From: Actinopolymorpha pittospori
GTDB lineage: Bacteria; Actinomycetota; Actinomycetes; Propionibacteriales; Actinopolymorphaceae
Reading direction: 5' to 3'
Length of the DNA stretch: 64,000 nucleotides
NCBI RefSeq assembly: GCF_014873875.1
Contig: NZ_JADBEM010000001.1
Location: forward strand, 6,138,001 to 6,202,000
The position numbers and the translations under genes are program-made. Positions 26,669 through 35,210 of this stretch are shown here, piece after piece. The notes beneath the pieces are model-generated. The model was given only the letters and a program-made list of their open reading frames with translations. It had not been told where the DNA came from and did no database searches. Numbering within the stretch: the first letter of the stretch is position 1; each line of letters opens with the position of its first letter.

Positions 26669-27637
26669 ATGGCTAGTCTCACCGCCGCCGAGCAGCGGCA
26701 GTTCGAGGAGGAGGGATACGTCGTCGTCGACGACGTCTTCGACCCCGAGCGGGAGTTCGATCCGGTCACCGCGGAGTACGACGGCGTGCTGGACCGGCTC
26801 GCCGCCGAACTCCACGAGTCCGGTGCGATCAGCTCGACGTACTCGGACCTGGCGTTCTCCGACCGCCTCGCGCGGATCTACGCCGAGACCGGACAGGTCT
26901 ACCCGAAGTACTTCGACCTCTCCCTGCCGCAGAGTGGGGTCACCCATCAGACGCCGTTCTGGACAGGGCCGGCGGTCTTCAACCTGTTGCGCAGCCAGGG
27001 CGTACTGGACCGGGTCGAGTCGCTCATCGGGCCGGAGATCTACGCCAACCCGGTCCAGCACATCCGACTGATGCCGCCCGAACGGCTGGTGCCGACGGAC
27101 CCGTCGACCGGGCAGGCACTGTTGGCCGCCACGCCGTGGCACCAGGACAACGGCGTGGTGACCGAGGAGGCGGACGACACGCGGATGATCACCGTGTGGT
27201 TCCCCCTGATCGACACGAGCGAGGAGATGGGGTGCCTGGTCGTCCAGCCGGGAAGTCACCGCAGGGGCCTGTTGACGCACTGCGGAGGTGGGCGTCTGCA
27301 CGTCCCGGACCAACTGCTGGGCGACGTGAGCGCCAAGCCGTTGCCGATGCGTCGCGGATCGGCCCTGTTCATGCACCGGCTGACGGTGCACTCCTCACTT
27401 CCGAACCTCAGCGGCCAGGTGCGGCGTAGTTTCGACTTCCGCTACCAGCCGACCGGTGAGCCGACCGGGCGCCCGGCGTTCCCCGGTTTCGTGGCCCGCA
27501 GCCGGACCCGACCAGACACCGAACTCCACGACCCCGAGGTGTGGACGGCGTTGTGGCTCGAGGCCCGTCGAGCCCTCGCCGACGGCGACCAGCCCCGGTT
27601 CAACCGTTGGGACGCCAACGCCGCGATGTGTGCCTGA
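26669..27637 (+). CDS. Phytanoyl-CoA dioxygenase (PhyH)-family Fe(II)/2-oxoglutarate oxygenase
   Basis: 322 aa. N-terminal EQRQFEEEGYVVVDDVFDP is the usual PhyH opening. The iron-binding facial triad is visible as TPWHQDNGVV (His-x-Asp) and the distal His in RLTVHSSLPN; RRSFDFRYQP supplies the Arg for 2-oxoglutarate. QPGSHRRGLL is another conserved family segment. All key residues are present, so it should be active. ATG 26669 follows AAGGAGG. It lies between the orphan SBP5 gene and an enolase-superfamily gene on the same strand, suggesting hydroxylation or oxidative cleavage of an imported small molecule before dehydration. The substrate is not predictable. Confidence 0.87.
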   Translation: MASLTAAEQRQFEEEGYVVVDDVFDPEREFDPVTAEYDGVLDRLAAELHESGAISSTYSDLAFSDRLARIYAETGQVYPKYFDLSLPQSGVTHQTPFWTGPAVFNLLRSQGVLDRVESLIGPEIYANPVQHIRLMPPERLVPTDPSTGQALLAATPWHQDNGVVTEEADDTRMITVWFPLIDTSEEMGCLVVQPGSHRRGLLTHCGGGRLHVPDQLLGDVSAKPLPMRRGSALFMHRLTVHSSLPNLSGQVRRSFDFRYQPTGEPTGRPAFPGFVARSRTRPDTELHDPEVWTALWLEARRALADGDQPRFNRWDANAAMCA

Positions 27638-27733
27638 GGCCGAGGCGCCACCGATCGACTCGGCCGACTCGGCCGCCCGCCCCCCAGCGCACCCCATCAT
27701 GACCGACGCCTTGAGACAGGAGACTGATCGACG

Positions 27734-28825
27734 GTGAAGATCACAGACGTACGCGTGACCAAGTACCGGCTGGGAAAGCTGGACCGGCCACACCGGAACT
27801 CGATCCTGGTCAGTGCGAACAAGGGCCTGGAGTTCGTCGAGGTCGACACCGACGAAGGGCTCACCGGCGTCTCCATGGGAGCGGGGCGGGGCCGGGCCGA
27901 GGCCTTCGTCAGGCAGCTTCGGGATCGCCTGCTCGGTGAGGACCCGATGGACGCCGCCCGGGTGTGGCATCACATGTTCACGGGATGGCGCAAGCCGATC
28001 GTCAAGGGTGACGCGATCATGTCGATCGGCGGGGTCGACAACGCCCTGTGGGACCTGCGCGGCAAGGCGCTCGGCATGCCGGTCTACCGCCTGCTCGGGG
28101 GCTTCCGGTCCCGGGTCCCGGCGTATGCGGCCGGCGGCTACTACGAGGAGGGCAAGGGCCTGGCGGAGCTCGGCGAGGAGATGAAGTCCTTCGTCGCCGC
28201 CGGCTACAAGGCCGTGAAGATGAAGGTCGGCGGCGCCACGGTGAAGGAGGACGTCCGCCGGGTCGAGGCGGTCCGGGAGGCGATCGGTCCCGACATCCGA
28301 CTGATGGTCGACGCCAACGACGCGTGGACCGTCGCCGAGGCGTTCCGGTTCGGTTCGGCGGCGCAGGAGTTCGACCTGGAATGGTTCGAGGAACCCTGCT
28401 GGCCTGACGACCAGGAAGGGATGGCGCTGTTGCGGCGCAAGCTCAGCGTGCCGATCGCCAGTGGTGAGATCGAGTTCACCCGGTGGGGCTTCCGTGACCT
28501 CATCGAGCGCGGTGCCGTCGACATCGTGCAGGCCGACCCGCACCTGTGTGGAGGCCTGACCGAATGGATGCGAATTGCGGCCCTCGCCTCCGCCCATCAC
28601 CTCGTGATGGCCCCGCACGGCAACCACTACGTCGGCGCGCACGCGGTCGCCGCGGTCGACAACGGTTACATCGTGGAGAGCTACGCGGGCATGAGCCCGT
28701 GGCAGAACGAGTTCCTCGGCGGCATCACCTTCGACGACGGGGATCTCATCCTGTCCGACGAGCCCGGGCTCGGCATCACCATCGACCGGGAGGCGCTGGA
28801 ACGCGCCGCCGGACAGGCTGGCTGA
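27734..28825 (+). CDS. Mandelate racemase/muconate lactonizing (enolase superfamily) enzyme
   Basis: 363 aa. The capping domain (about 1-125) is followed by a TIM barrel with K-x-K (KAVKMKVGG), Mg ligands in MVDANDAW, EWFEEP and ASGEIEF, and the Asp/His pair in VQADPHLCGG and MAPHGNH. This arrangement fits the mandelate-racemase subgroup, mostly acid-sugar dehydratases or racemases. The start is GTG 27734, with AGGAGA ten bases earlier. It is the third gene of the SBP5-PhyH-enolase group; the 96-bp gap before it is too small to exclude co-transcription. The substrate is unknown, probably a hydroxy acid. Confidence 0.88.
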   Translation: MKITDVRVTKYRLGKLDRPHRNSILVSANKGLEFVEVDTDEGLTGVSMGAGRGRAEAFVRQLRDRLLGEDPMDAARVWHHMFTGWRKPIVKGDAIMSIGGVDNALWDLRGKALGMPVYRLLGGFRSRVPAYAAGGYYEEGKGLAELGEEMKSFVAAGYKAVKMKVGGATVKEDVRRVEAVREAIGPDIRLMVDANDAWTVAEAFRFGSAAQEFDLEWFEEPCWPDDQEGMALLRRKLSVPIASGEIEFTRWGFRDLIERGAVDIVQADPHLCGGLTEWMRIAALASAHHLVMAPHGNHYVGAHAVAAVDNGYIVESYAGMSPWQNEFLGGITFDDGDLILSDEPGLGITIDREALERAAGQAG

Positions 28826-28935
28826 ACGCCGTACACCGCGATGTCTGGCTCCTCGGCGCGGGCGCAGTCACGTCCCCAGGCTGCGCCTATACACTGCGCG
28901 AACTTGCGTCGTGTTCGCTCGAAAGGGGGCTGGCC

Positions 28936-29658
28936 GTGGCGTCGAAGAGGAAGCGCCGTGAAGAGGCTCGCCGTCAGCGATACTCCGAGTTCGATCGGCT
29001 CGAGGAGCTGGCGGCGGTACGACGGCGACGGGTGCGGTCCGCCCTGATCGTCGTGACCGCGGTGGTTCTGGTCGCCGTCGTCGGCACCCTCGTCGCGGTG
29101 ATCGTCGACCGGAACGGACAGTCGCCGGTCGCCGGTGCCTCCGGCTCGGCGACGACCTCGGCCACCCCGACGTCACAGCCCACGGAGCCTTCGACGGCAC
29201 CGGCGGCCAAGGGCCCCTCGGTCAGCTTCCGCGGCGTGACGGTCCAGGGCGCCGCCGACCTCGGCGGTGCGCCGGCGGTCACCTCGAAGTCGTCGAGTGA
29301 TCCGACGAAGCTCGAGTACAAGGATCTCGTGGTGGGGAAGGGCAAGGCGGCCACGCCCACGTCCCAGGTCTCGGTGCAGTACGTCGGCGTGCTCTACAAG
29401 GACGGGAAAGTCTTCGACTCCTCGTGGAGCAACGGTGCGCCTGCGGACTTCTCCCTGACCGGCGTGGTCCCCGGCTTCACCCAGGGGATCGGGGGCACCA
29501 AGGGCGTCCCGCCGATGAAGGTCGGCGGCAGGCGAATCATCATCATGCCGGCCCCCCTGGGCTACGGCTCGGAGGCCAGGGACTCGATTCCAGCCAACTC
29601 CTCACTCGTCTTCGTGGTCGACCTGAAGAACGTCACCACCTCGACCACGGGCGGCTGA
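28936..29658 (+). CDS. Membrane-anchored FKBP-type peptidyl-prolyl isomerase
   Basis: 240 aa. A basic cytoplasmic N-terminus (ASKRKRREEARRQRY) precedes one transmembrane helix (about residues 35-58). A Ser/Thr/Pro linker follows, and then an extracellular FKBP domain (about 128-235) with VSVQYVGVLYKDGKVFDSSW, VVPGFTQGI and RRIIIMPAPLGYGS. Active-site positions typical of FKBPs are kept. The start is GTG 28936 after AAAGGGGG. It probably helps secreted proteins fold. Its last 57 bases overlap the convergent kinase gene. Confidence 0.88.
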   Translation: MASKRKRREEARRQRYSEFDRLEELAAVRRRRVRSALIVVTAVVLVAVVGTLVAVIVDRNGQSPVAGASGSATTSATPTSQPTEPSTAPAAKGPSVSFRGVTVQGAADLGGAPAVTSKSSSDPTKLEYKDLVVGKGKAATPTSQVSVQYVGVLYKDGKVFDSSWSNGAPADFSLTGVVPGFTQGIGGTKGVPPMKVGGRRIIIMPAPLGYGSEARDSIPANSSLVFVVDLKNVTTSTTGG

Positions 29659-30201
29659 AGCCCGAAGGGCGTCGCCTTCGAGGAAGCGACGTAGCTCGCG
29701 GCGTGAGCGGATCCGGACGAACCTGACATGGCTGAACCTCGGATCGTCCATGGCCTGGGCGTACTGCACGCGAGTGCGGCCGTGGTCGGTCCACGACCAG
29801 GCGAGGATCGAGCGCCGCGGATCGAGGCTGAGCTGGTCGCGCAGGGGGCGTTCCCGGTTGCCGTTCCACAGTTCGGCGCGAGTCAACGTACGCCGGACGG
29901 TCCGTAGGACCAGTTGCCTCATCACGACAGGGCGCGGGAGATCCAGCCAGATCACGGTGTCGGCGGCGGTCCAGACCAGTTCCCGAATCGCGGCCGCGTA
30001 GTTGCCGTCGACCACCCACGACCCTCCGGCGCAGGCGTCCCTGACGCGTGCCTCGAACTGCTCGGGCGGCAGATGGGTCCAGTTCGGCTGCCAGAAGATC
30101 GAGTCGAGCTCGATGTGGGGAACGCCGAGGCGTCGGCTGAGTTCGCCTGACAAGGTCGTCTTGCCCGAGCCCGACACGCCGACCACCACCACTCGAGACA
30201 T
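29602..30201 (-). CDS. P-loop nucleoside-triphosphatase (adenylate kinase/FlaR-like)
   Basis: 199 aa. Walker A GVSGSGKTT at residues 8-16. It then has HIELDSIFWQPNW and WVVDGNYAAAIRELVWTAADTVIWLDLPRPV, hallmarks of the FlaR/topology-modulation P-loop kinase group related to adenylate kinase. The C-terminal part is Arg-rich. The physiological substrate is unknown. It converges on the FKBP gene with a 57-bp overlap, so its last 18 codons are constrained by both strands. Confidence 0.85.
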   Translation of the reverse strand: MSRVVVVGVSGSGKTTLSGELSRRLGVPHIELDSIFWQPNWTHLPPEQFEARVRDACAGGSWVVDGNYAAAIRELVWTAADTVIWLDLPRPVVMRQLVLRTVRRTLTRAELWNGNRERPLRDQLSLDPRRSILAWSWTDHGRTRVQYAQAMDDPRFSHVRFVRIRSRRELRRFLEGDALRASAARGRGGDVLQVDHEDE

Positions 30202-30297
30202 CCGGGCAGTGTCGCGGAACCGGGTGCGGCGGACAACCCGAATACCGAGGAAGCCCGCGACCGGAGCCCCTGGCCTCGGGTCGGCCGCTGGCGTTGA

Positions 30298-30894
30298 TCA
30301 CGCCGGCTCTGGCGTGACCCCGGCGAGGACCGTGCTCACGGCCCGGCGGACAGCCGCGGGCTCGGGTGAACCGCCCGTCCGGTCGGCGAACAACAGATGC
30401 GCGGTCCCGATGAGCATGGCGGCGAGCGTGTCGACGTCGGCGTCGGCCGCGACCCGACCGAGGTCGCGCTCCGCGGCGAGGTAGGAAGCGATCATGGCGA
30501 CGGCTTCGGTCAGGACCGGCACGCCGACCGGCCAGGTCCGGCGCAGCCGGGCGCGCAGTTCGTCGCGGAAGGTGATGAGGGCGACGATGGCCACCGCCAC
30601 CGACCCGAACAGCGTCGTCAGCGTTTCGGCGAGGTTGTCGGCGACGGTGCCGGTTCCGGCGGCCTGGCGCAGGGCGGCGGCCTGGGGAACCAACCGTTCG
30701 ACGCGGTCCAGTACGAACTCGGCAAGGAACGCGTCGAAGTCGTCGAAGTGGCGGTGCAGGACGCCCTTGGCGCAGTCTGCCTCCGTGGTGACCGCCCGGC
30801 TCGTCAGCGCGCTCGGCCCGTCGCGGACCAGGATGCGGTCGGCGGCGTCGAACAGTTGCTGACGCACATCGCGGATGGCTACCCCTGTCGGCAC
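30298..30894 (-). CDS. TetR-family regulator (paralogue of the one at 5580)
   Basis: 198 aa from GTG 30894, which has a GGAGGGA ribosome site; the frame stays open upstream across the divergent gene but that is not coding. HTH at about 8-55 with TTEADCAKGVLHRHFDDFDAFL, nearly the same recognition helix as the TetR at 5580. The ligand domain also aligns (ASYLAAERDLGRVAADADVDTLAAMLIGTAHLL). It is divergent from a methyltransferase, with two TGGGC-N4-GCCCA palindromes between them. The two TetRs should therefore recognise overlapping operators and may cross-regulate. Confidence 0.9.
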   Translation of the reverse strand: MPTGVAIRDVRQQLFDAADRILVRDGPSALTSRAVTTEADCAKGVLHRHFDDFDAFLAEFVLDRVERLVPQAAALRQAAGTGTVADNLAETLTTLFGSVAVAIVALITFRDELRARLRRTWPVGVPVLTEAVAMIASYLAAERDLGRVAADADVDTLAAMLIGTAHLLFADRTGGSPEPAAVRRAVSTVLAGVTPEPA

Positions 30895-30938
30895 CGCGGA
30901 TCCCTCCTTCCTTCGGTCGGGTCGTTCCGTTGCCCGAG

Positions 30939-30975
30939 TGGGCATGTGCCCATTAGAGTGGGCGCATGCCCACTC
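30939..30975. promoter_or_regulatory. Double palindromic operator (TGGGC-N4-GCCCA x2), second locus
   Basis: TGGGCATGTGCCCA (30939-30952) and GAGTGGGCGCATGCCCACTC (30956-30975) have centres 20 bp apart, between TetR and methyltransferase. The core equals that at 5510-5548. The second palindrome contains the methyltransferase ATG (30966), so a bound repressor would block transcript initiation right at the start codon. Confidence 0.8.
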
Positions 30976-31799
30976 TACCTCCGGAACGCGCACCGCGCTC
31001 TTGGCGCGAGTCCCATCGGTATCGACAGGTGGCGGAGTCCTTCGGCGTGGACGTCGAACGCTACGACCGGACCCGGCCCAGTTATCCCGACGCGATGATC
31101 GCGCGGATCGTCGCCGAAAGTCCCGGCCCCGACGTCCTCGACGTCGGATGCGGTACGGGCACGGCTGCCCGACAGTTCCTCGCGGCCGGCTGCAAGGTGT
31201 TCGGCGTGGAGCCCGACGCGCGGATGGCGGAGTTCGCGCGTCGCGGCGGACTCGACGTCGAGGTGGCGACGTTCGAAGCCTGGGACCCCGCCGGGCGGCG
31301 CTTCGACGCGGTCGTCGCCGGGACGGCCTGGCACTGGGTGGACCCAATCGCGGGAGCGGCCAAGGCGGCGCGGGCGCTGCGACCCGGCGGTCGGTTGGCG
31401 CCGTTCTGGCACGTGTTCCAGCCGCCGGCCGAGGTGACCAAGGCGTTCGTCGCGGCCTATCGGCGCGTCGCGCCCGACTCGCCGTTCGACCTCGACCGCA
31501 TCCAGACGGCGTCAGCGATGGACGTCTACCAGGTGGGGTTCGCCAAGGCCGCCGACGGGATCAGAGCGGCCGGCGGGTTCGGCGAGCCGGAACAGTGGCG
31601 ATTCGACTGGGAGCGGTCCTACACCCGCGAGGAGTGGCTGGACCAGTTGCCCACCCAGGGCACCCTCACCGGGCTTCCGCCGGACAAACTGGCGGAGGTG
31701 GTGCAGGGCGTCGGCACCGCCATCGACGCGATGGGTGGCAGCTTCACGATGCCCTACACCACGGTGGCGCTCACCGCGACCCGAACCAGCGCCGCCTGA
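30966..31799 (+). CDS. Class I SAM-dependent methyltransferase
   Basis: 277 aa. After VAESFGVDVERYDRTRPSYP comes SAM motif I LDVGCGTGT, then FGVEPDARMAEFAR (acidic motif), FDAVVAGTAWHWVDP, and ALRPGGRLAPFWHV, typical of small-molecule methyltransferases. The C-terminal third has WERSYTREEWLDQLPTQG. The substrate is unknown. ATG 30966 lies inside the operator and has no ribosome site, so the transcript may be leaderless or a later start may be used. It is divergent from the TetR at 30298 and converges on the ferredoxin gene. Confidence 0.87.
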   Translation: MPTLPPERAPRSWRESHRYRQVAESFGVDVERYDRTRPSYPDAMIARIVAESPGPDVLDVGCGTGTAARQFLAAGCKVFGVEPDARMAEFARRGGLDVEVATFEAWDPAGRRFDAVVAGTAWHWVDPIAGAAKAARALRPGGRLAPFWHVFQPPAEVTKAFVAAYRRVAPDSPFDLDRIQTASAMDVYQVGFAKAADGIRAAGGFGEPEQWRFDWERSYTREEWLDQLPTQGTLTGLPPDKLAEVVQGVGTAIDAMGGSFTMPYTTVALTATRTSAA

Positions 31800-31826
31800 C
31801 CCGCGCAAGACCGGGTTGACAGCGCC

Positions 31827-32021
31827 TCACTCGTCCACGGTGATCGCCAGTGCGGGGCACAGAGCGGCGGCCTGGCGTACGTCGTCAGCCTGTTCCTCGG
31901 GCGGGTTCTCGTTCAGCAGAACGACGATGCCGTCCTCGTCCCGTTGGTCGAACACCTCCGCCGCGGCCATCACGCACTGCCCGGAGGCGACACACTTGTC
32001 CTGGTCGATGCTAACCTTCAT
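31827..32021 (-). CDS. [3Fe-4S]-type ferredoxin of the P450 cluster
   Basis: 64 aa. The cluster ligands read C-x5-C (CVASGQC) and a distant C-P (AALCPALAI). The middle Cys of a 4Fe cluster is absent, as in the small ferredoxins that feed actinobacterial P450s. ATG 32021 (MKVSIDQDK) was chosen; a GTG three codons upstream is possible. It lies 48 bp downstream of the P450 at 32070 and is the last gene of the operon. It should shuttle electrons from the reductase at 33368 to one or both P450s. Confidence 0.92.
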   Translation of the reverse strand: MKVSIDQDKCVASGQCVMAAAEVFDQRDEDGIVVLLNENPPEEQADDVRQAAALCPALAITVDE

Positions 32022-32069
32022 GAGCTCCACTTCGTCTCGTTCGTCGCGCGGTCTCGAGCGACCGGAAAT

Positions 32070-33353
32070 TCACCAGGTGATGGGCAGTTCGTACACGCCG
32101 TAGACCGAACCGTCGTGTTTGAAGGGGATCTTCTCCAGATCAGTCGCCAGCCGCAGCGTCGGAACGCGCTTGTACAGCGTGCGGTAGACGACCTGGAGTT
32201 CCATCCGGGCGAGCGGCTGGCCAAGGCACTGGTGGACGCCGAAGCCGAACGCGACATGGTGCCGGGCGTCGCGGTGGAGATCGAGTTGGTCGGGATCGCC
32301 GGGGAACGCCTCCGGGTCTCGGTTGCCGATGTCGTTGGCCACGATGATGCCCTCGCCGGCACGAATGGTCTGGCCGGCGACCTCGATGTCCTCCAGCGCG
32401 ACGCGGCGTCGCCCGTTGTGCGTGATGTGGAGGTACCGCAGGAGTTCCTCGACCGCCCCGGCGATGACCTTCGGATCGTCGCTGTCCCGCAGGATGGCCA
32501 GTTGGTCCGGGTGTTCCAGCAGGGCAAGGGTGCCGAGCGCGATCATGTTGGCCGTGGTCTCATGCCCGGCGATCAGCAGCAGGACGCCCATCTGGGCGGC
32601 GCCCTGCGGGGTGAGTTCCCCGGTCCTGATCCGCTCGGTCAACCCGGACAGGAGGTCGTCGGCAGGGTTGTCCAGCTTCTCACCCACCAGGTTGTCGAGA
32701 TAGTCGAGCAGCCGCTTGAGGGCGGCACCGCGCTCCGCGCGCGTGGCGCTGCGCCTGATGATGGTCCGGCTGTTCTCCTGGAAGAAGTCATGGTCGGCGT
32801 AGGGCACACCGAGCAGGCGGCAGATCACCAACGACGGCAGGGGAAGCGCGAACGCCTCAACCAGGTCGGTCGGCTTGGGCCCGGCCAGCATGGTGTCGAT
32901 CAGGTCGTCGACGATGACCTGCACCGCCGGCCGGATCGCCTCGATCCGCTTGATGGCGAACGGCGCGGTCACCATCCGGCGCAGCCGGGCGTGTTCGGGG
33001 TCGTCCATCAGGATGAAACTGAGGCCGGAGGGACCATGCTCGGCGTCGCTGGGTGCAGGCGCGGCGGACTCGCCGGATCCGGAGCGTCCCATGACCTGAG
33101 CTTCCATGGGGAAGCCGGGGCGGGTGACGTCGGAGCTGACCCGCGGGTCGGCCAGGACCGCGCGCTGTTCGGCGTACCGGGTCACGATCCAGGGGGTGCT
33201 GCCGTCCATGAGCCGCACCTTGGCGAGCGGTCCCTGCTTCTGCAGGTCGTACAGCGTGGGCGGCGGGTCGAACGGACAGCCCGCCGCCCGCGCCGCCGGG
33301 TAGGCCGGAAGGTCGGCCTTGCTCTCGTGGGCGCTGTTGATCGTGCTGGTCAT
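32070..33353 (-). CDS. Cytochrome P450 (second of the cluster)
   Basis: 427 aa. I-helix LLIAGHETTANM, K-helix E-x-x-R (EELLRY), and the heme loop FGFGVHQCLGQPLAR with its Cys ligand are intact. The FILMDDPEHARLRRMVTAPF segment is the conserved C-helix of bacterial P450s; the layout resembles CYP105-type enzymes, though family assignment needs a database. ATG 33353 follows GGAAGGAGAG. It lies 14 bp after the reductase gene and just before the ferredoxin gene, so it is probably the main partner of that redox chain. Confidence 0.93.
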   Translation of the reverse strand: MTSTINSAHESKADLPAYPAARAAGCPFDPPPTLYDLQKQGPLAKVRLMDGSTPWIVTRYAEQRAVLADPRVSSDVTRPGFPMEAQVMGRSGSGESAAPAPSDAEHGPSGLSFILMDDPEHARLRRMVTAPFAIKRIEAIRPAVQVIVDDLIDTMLAGPKPTDLVEAFALPLPSLVICRLLGVPYADHDFFQENSRTIIRRSATRAERGAALKRLLDYLDNLVGEKLDNPADDLLSGLTERIRTGELTPQGAAQMGVLLLIAGHETTANMIALGTLALLEHPDQLAILRDSDDPKVIAGAVEELLRYLHITHNGRRRVALEDIEVAGQTIRAGEGIIVANDIGNRDPEAFPGDPDQLDLHRDARHHVAFGFGVHQCLGQPLARMELQVVYRTLYKRVPTLRLATDLEKIPFKHDGSVYGVYELPITW

Positions 33354-33367
33354 TGCTCTCCTTCCGC

Positions 33368-34561
33368 TCAGAGAACCGCCATCCCGCTCGTGCGAGGCGC
33401 CGGAACGAGGAGTTCCTGTCGGCGCAGGCGGGTCTGTTTCGGCATGTTCCAGCCGAGGACACCGGTGACGGCGCCGTCGCGGCGACACAGCGCGACGAAG
33501 CGACGGTCTCCCACCGCGCCGTCCACGACGGTGACGTCGTCCTCGGGTCTGGGTGTCCCGAACACCTGGATCCTGGTGTCGTACTGGTCGGTCCACAGGT
33601 ACGGCACGGGCTTGTACGGCAGGTCCGCGCCGAGAATGTTGGCGGCCACCGCGACGGCCTGCTCCGTCGCGTTGGTTCGGTTCTCCAGCCGCACCAGGTC
33701 GTCGAGCCCTTCGTGGTGCCAGCGGGCGACGTCGCCGGCGGCGTAGATCCCTCGCGCCGCTTGGCAACGTGAGTCGCAGACGACGCCGTTGTCGAGGCAT
33801 AACCCGCTACCCGCGAGCCAGTCGGTCACCGGCGCGGCGCCGACCGCGACCACGACCAGGTCGGCCGGCAGCACCTCACCGGTGGCCAGCCGTACGCCGG
33901 TGACCCGGCCATCCCCACCAGCCAACCCGGACGCCGCGGTACCAAGGCGCAGGCTGACGCCACGCTCGGCGTGCAGTTCCGCGAGCAGCCCCGCGGCCAG
34001 CGGGCCCAGCTGAGCGGCCAACGGTGCGGGCTGCGGACCGGTCATGGCGACCGTGACACCCAGCTTTCGAGCGGTGGCGGCGATCTCGGCGGCCAGCACG
34101 CCTTCTCCGACGACCACCAGCCGCGAGCAGGTGGGCAACGCCGACCGCAGTGCCAGCGCGTCGTCGAACGTCCGCAACACGTGGACGCCGGCCAGGTTCT
34201 CCTGGCCTGGGAGCGTTCGGGGCGCGAGCCCCGTGGCCACCACGATCGAGTCGGCGCACAACGTACGTCCTGACTCGGTGTGGACAGAGCGACTCTTTGG
34301 ATCCAGGGCGAGTGCCCGGTCACCCAGGACGAAATCGACGTCGAGAGCGGCCAACGCCGCCGGCGGCCGCAACCAGGCCCGCTCGGGCGTCCAGTCGCCG
34401 GCGAGGATCTGCTTGGACAGCGGCGGCCGGTCGTAGGGCTGGTGCGGCTCCGCGCCCAGCACGGTCACCGCGCCCCGGTGTCCCTTGCGGCGCAGGGCCT
34501 CGGCCACGCCGAGTCCGGCGGCCGAAGCTCCGACGACGAGGACGCTGGACTCAGCACTCAC
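33368..34561 (-). CDS. FAD/NAD-dependent ferredoxin reductase
   Basis: 397 aa. FAD motif VLVVGASAAGLGVAEALRR at the N-terminus, PYDRPPLSKQIL, NAD motif VVVGEGVLAAEIAATARKLG, and second FAD motif GIYAAGDVARW are typical of pyridine nucleotide-disulfide-type ferredoxin reductases (putidaredoxin-reductase-like). The start is GTG 34561, overlapping the TetR stop by four bases (GTGA). With the ferredoxin and the two P450s it completes a class I P450 electron-transfer chain. Confidence 0.92.
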   Translation of the reverse strand: MSAESSVLVVGASAAGLGVAEALRRKGHRGAVTVLGAEPHQPYDRPPLSKQILAGDWTPERAWLRPPAALAALDVDFVLGDRALALDPKSRSVHTESGRTLCADSIVVATGLAPRTLPGQENLAGVHVLRTFDDALALRSALPTCSRLVVVGEGVLAAEIAATARKLGVTVAMTGPQPAPLAAQLGPLAAGLLAELHAERGVSLRLGTAASGLAGGDGRVTGVRLATGEVLPADLVVVAVGAAPVTDWLAGSGLCLDNGVVCDSRCQAARGIYAAGDVARWHHEGLDDLVRLENRTNATEQAVAVAANILGADLPYKPVPYLWTDQYDTRIQVFGTPRPEDDVTVVDGAVGDRRFVALCRRDGAVTGVLGWNMPKQTRLRRQELLVPAPRTSGMAVL

Positions 34562-35208
34562 GCGTTCATCACCGGTGCGTTCGTCACCGGCGCCAGCCAC
34601 TGGCCGACCAGCGCGTCGATCAGTCCGGTCGCGGTGTCGTCCCACGTCGCTCGGGGAGTGCCGGTGCCCTCTGCCAGCGCCCGCTCGCGTTCGGCGCACA
34701 CGTGCTCGATGAGCAGGCGGGCCATGTCACTGCGCTCGCGTCGTACTTCTTCCGGCAACGCGGGCAGGCACGCGTGCAAACCCTCGATGACCCGCAGCAG
34801 CGACGGTCGTAGGAGCGCCTCGTCGATCATGATCGCCCGGAGCATGGGGTCGGTCGCCACCTGCGCGGCGAAGCGGGCGAACCAGGACGGGCTGCCCAGC
34901 GCGGCTAGGTGTTCGGTGTAGGGCCGCACCAGGCACGAGGCCCAGACCCGGAGATCGGTGGACTCGGCGACCTGGCCGAGCATCCGCAGTCGATGTCGCT
35001 CGATCTGCTCCTGGTGGCTGTGCATGATCGCGCGCACCAGATCGGTCTTGGTACCGAAGTGGTAGCCGACGGCGAAGTTGTTGCCCTGGCCCGCCGCCTC
35101 GCTGATCTGGCGATTGGACACGGTCAACCCGTGTTCGGCGAACAACCGCTCCGCGGCGACGAGGATCTGCTCCCGGGTCGCGCTGACCCGCTTGGCACGT
35201 ACGGACAT
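34558..35208 (-). CDS. TetR-family regulator embedded in the P450 operon
   Basis: 216 aa. HTH at about 10-55 (ATREQILVAAERLFAEHGLTVSNRQISEAAG, then NNFAVGYHFGTKTDLVRAIM). The ligand domain is helical. ATG 35208 is two bases after the P450 stop, and its own stop overlaps the reductase start, so it is co-transcribed with its likely targets. The operator is probably the 20-bp palindrome at 36474-36493 between the operon and the MFS gene. It probably senses the P450 substrate or product. Confidence 0.9.
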   Translation of the reverse strand: MSVRAKRVSATREQILVAAERLFAEHGLTVSNRQISEAAGQGNNFAVGYHFGTKTDLVRAIMHSHQEQIERHRLRMLGQVAESTDLRVWASCLVRPYTEHLAALGSPSWFARFAAQVATDPMLRAIMIDEALLRPSLLRVIEGLHACLPALPEEVRRERSDMARLLIEHVCAERERALAEGTGTPRATWDDTATGLIDALVGQWLAPVTNAPVMNA

Positions 35209-35210
35209 GG

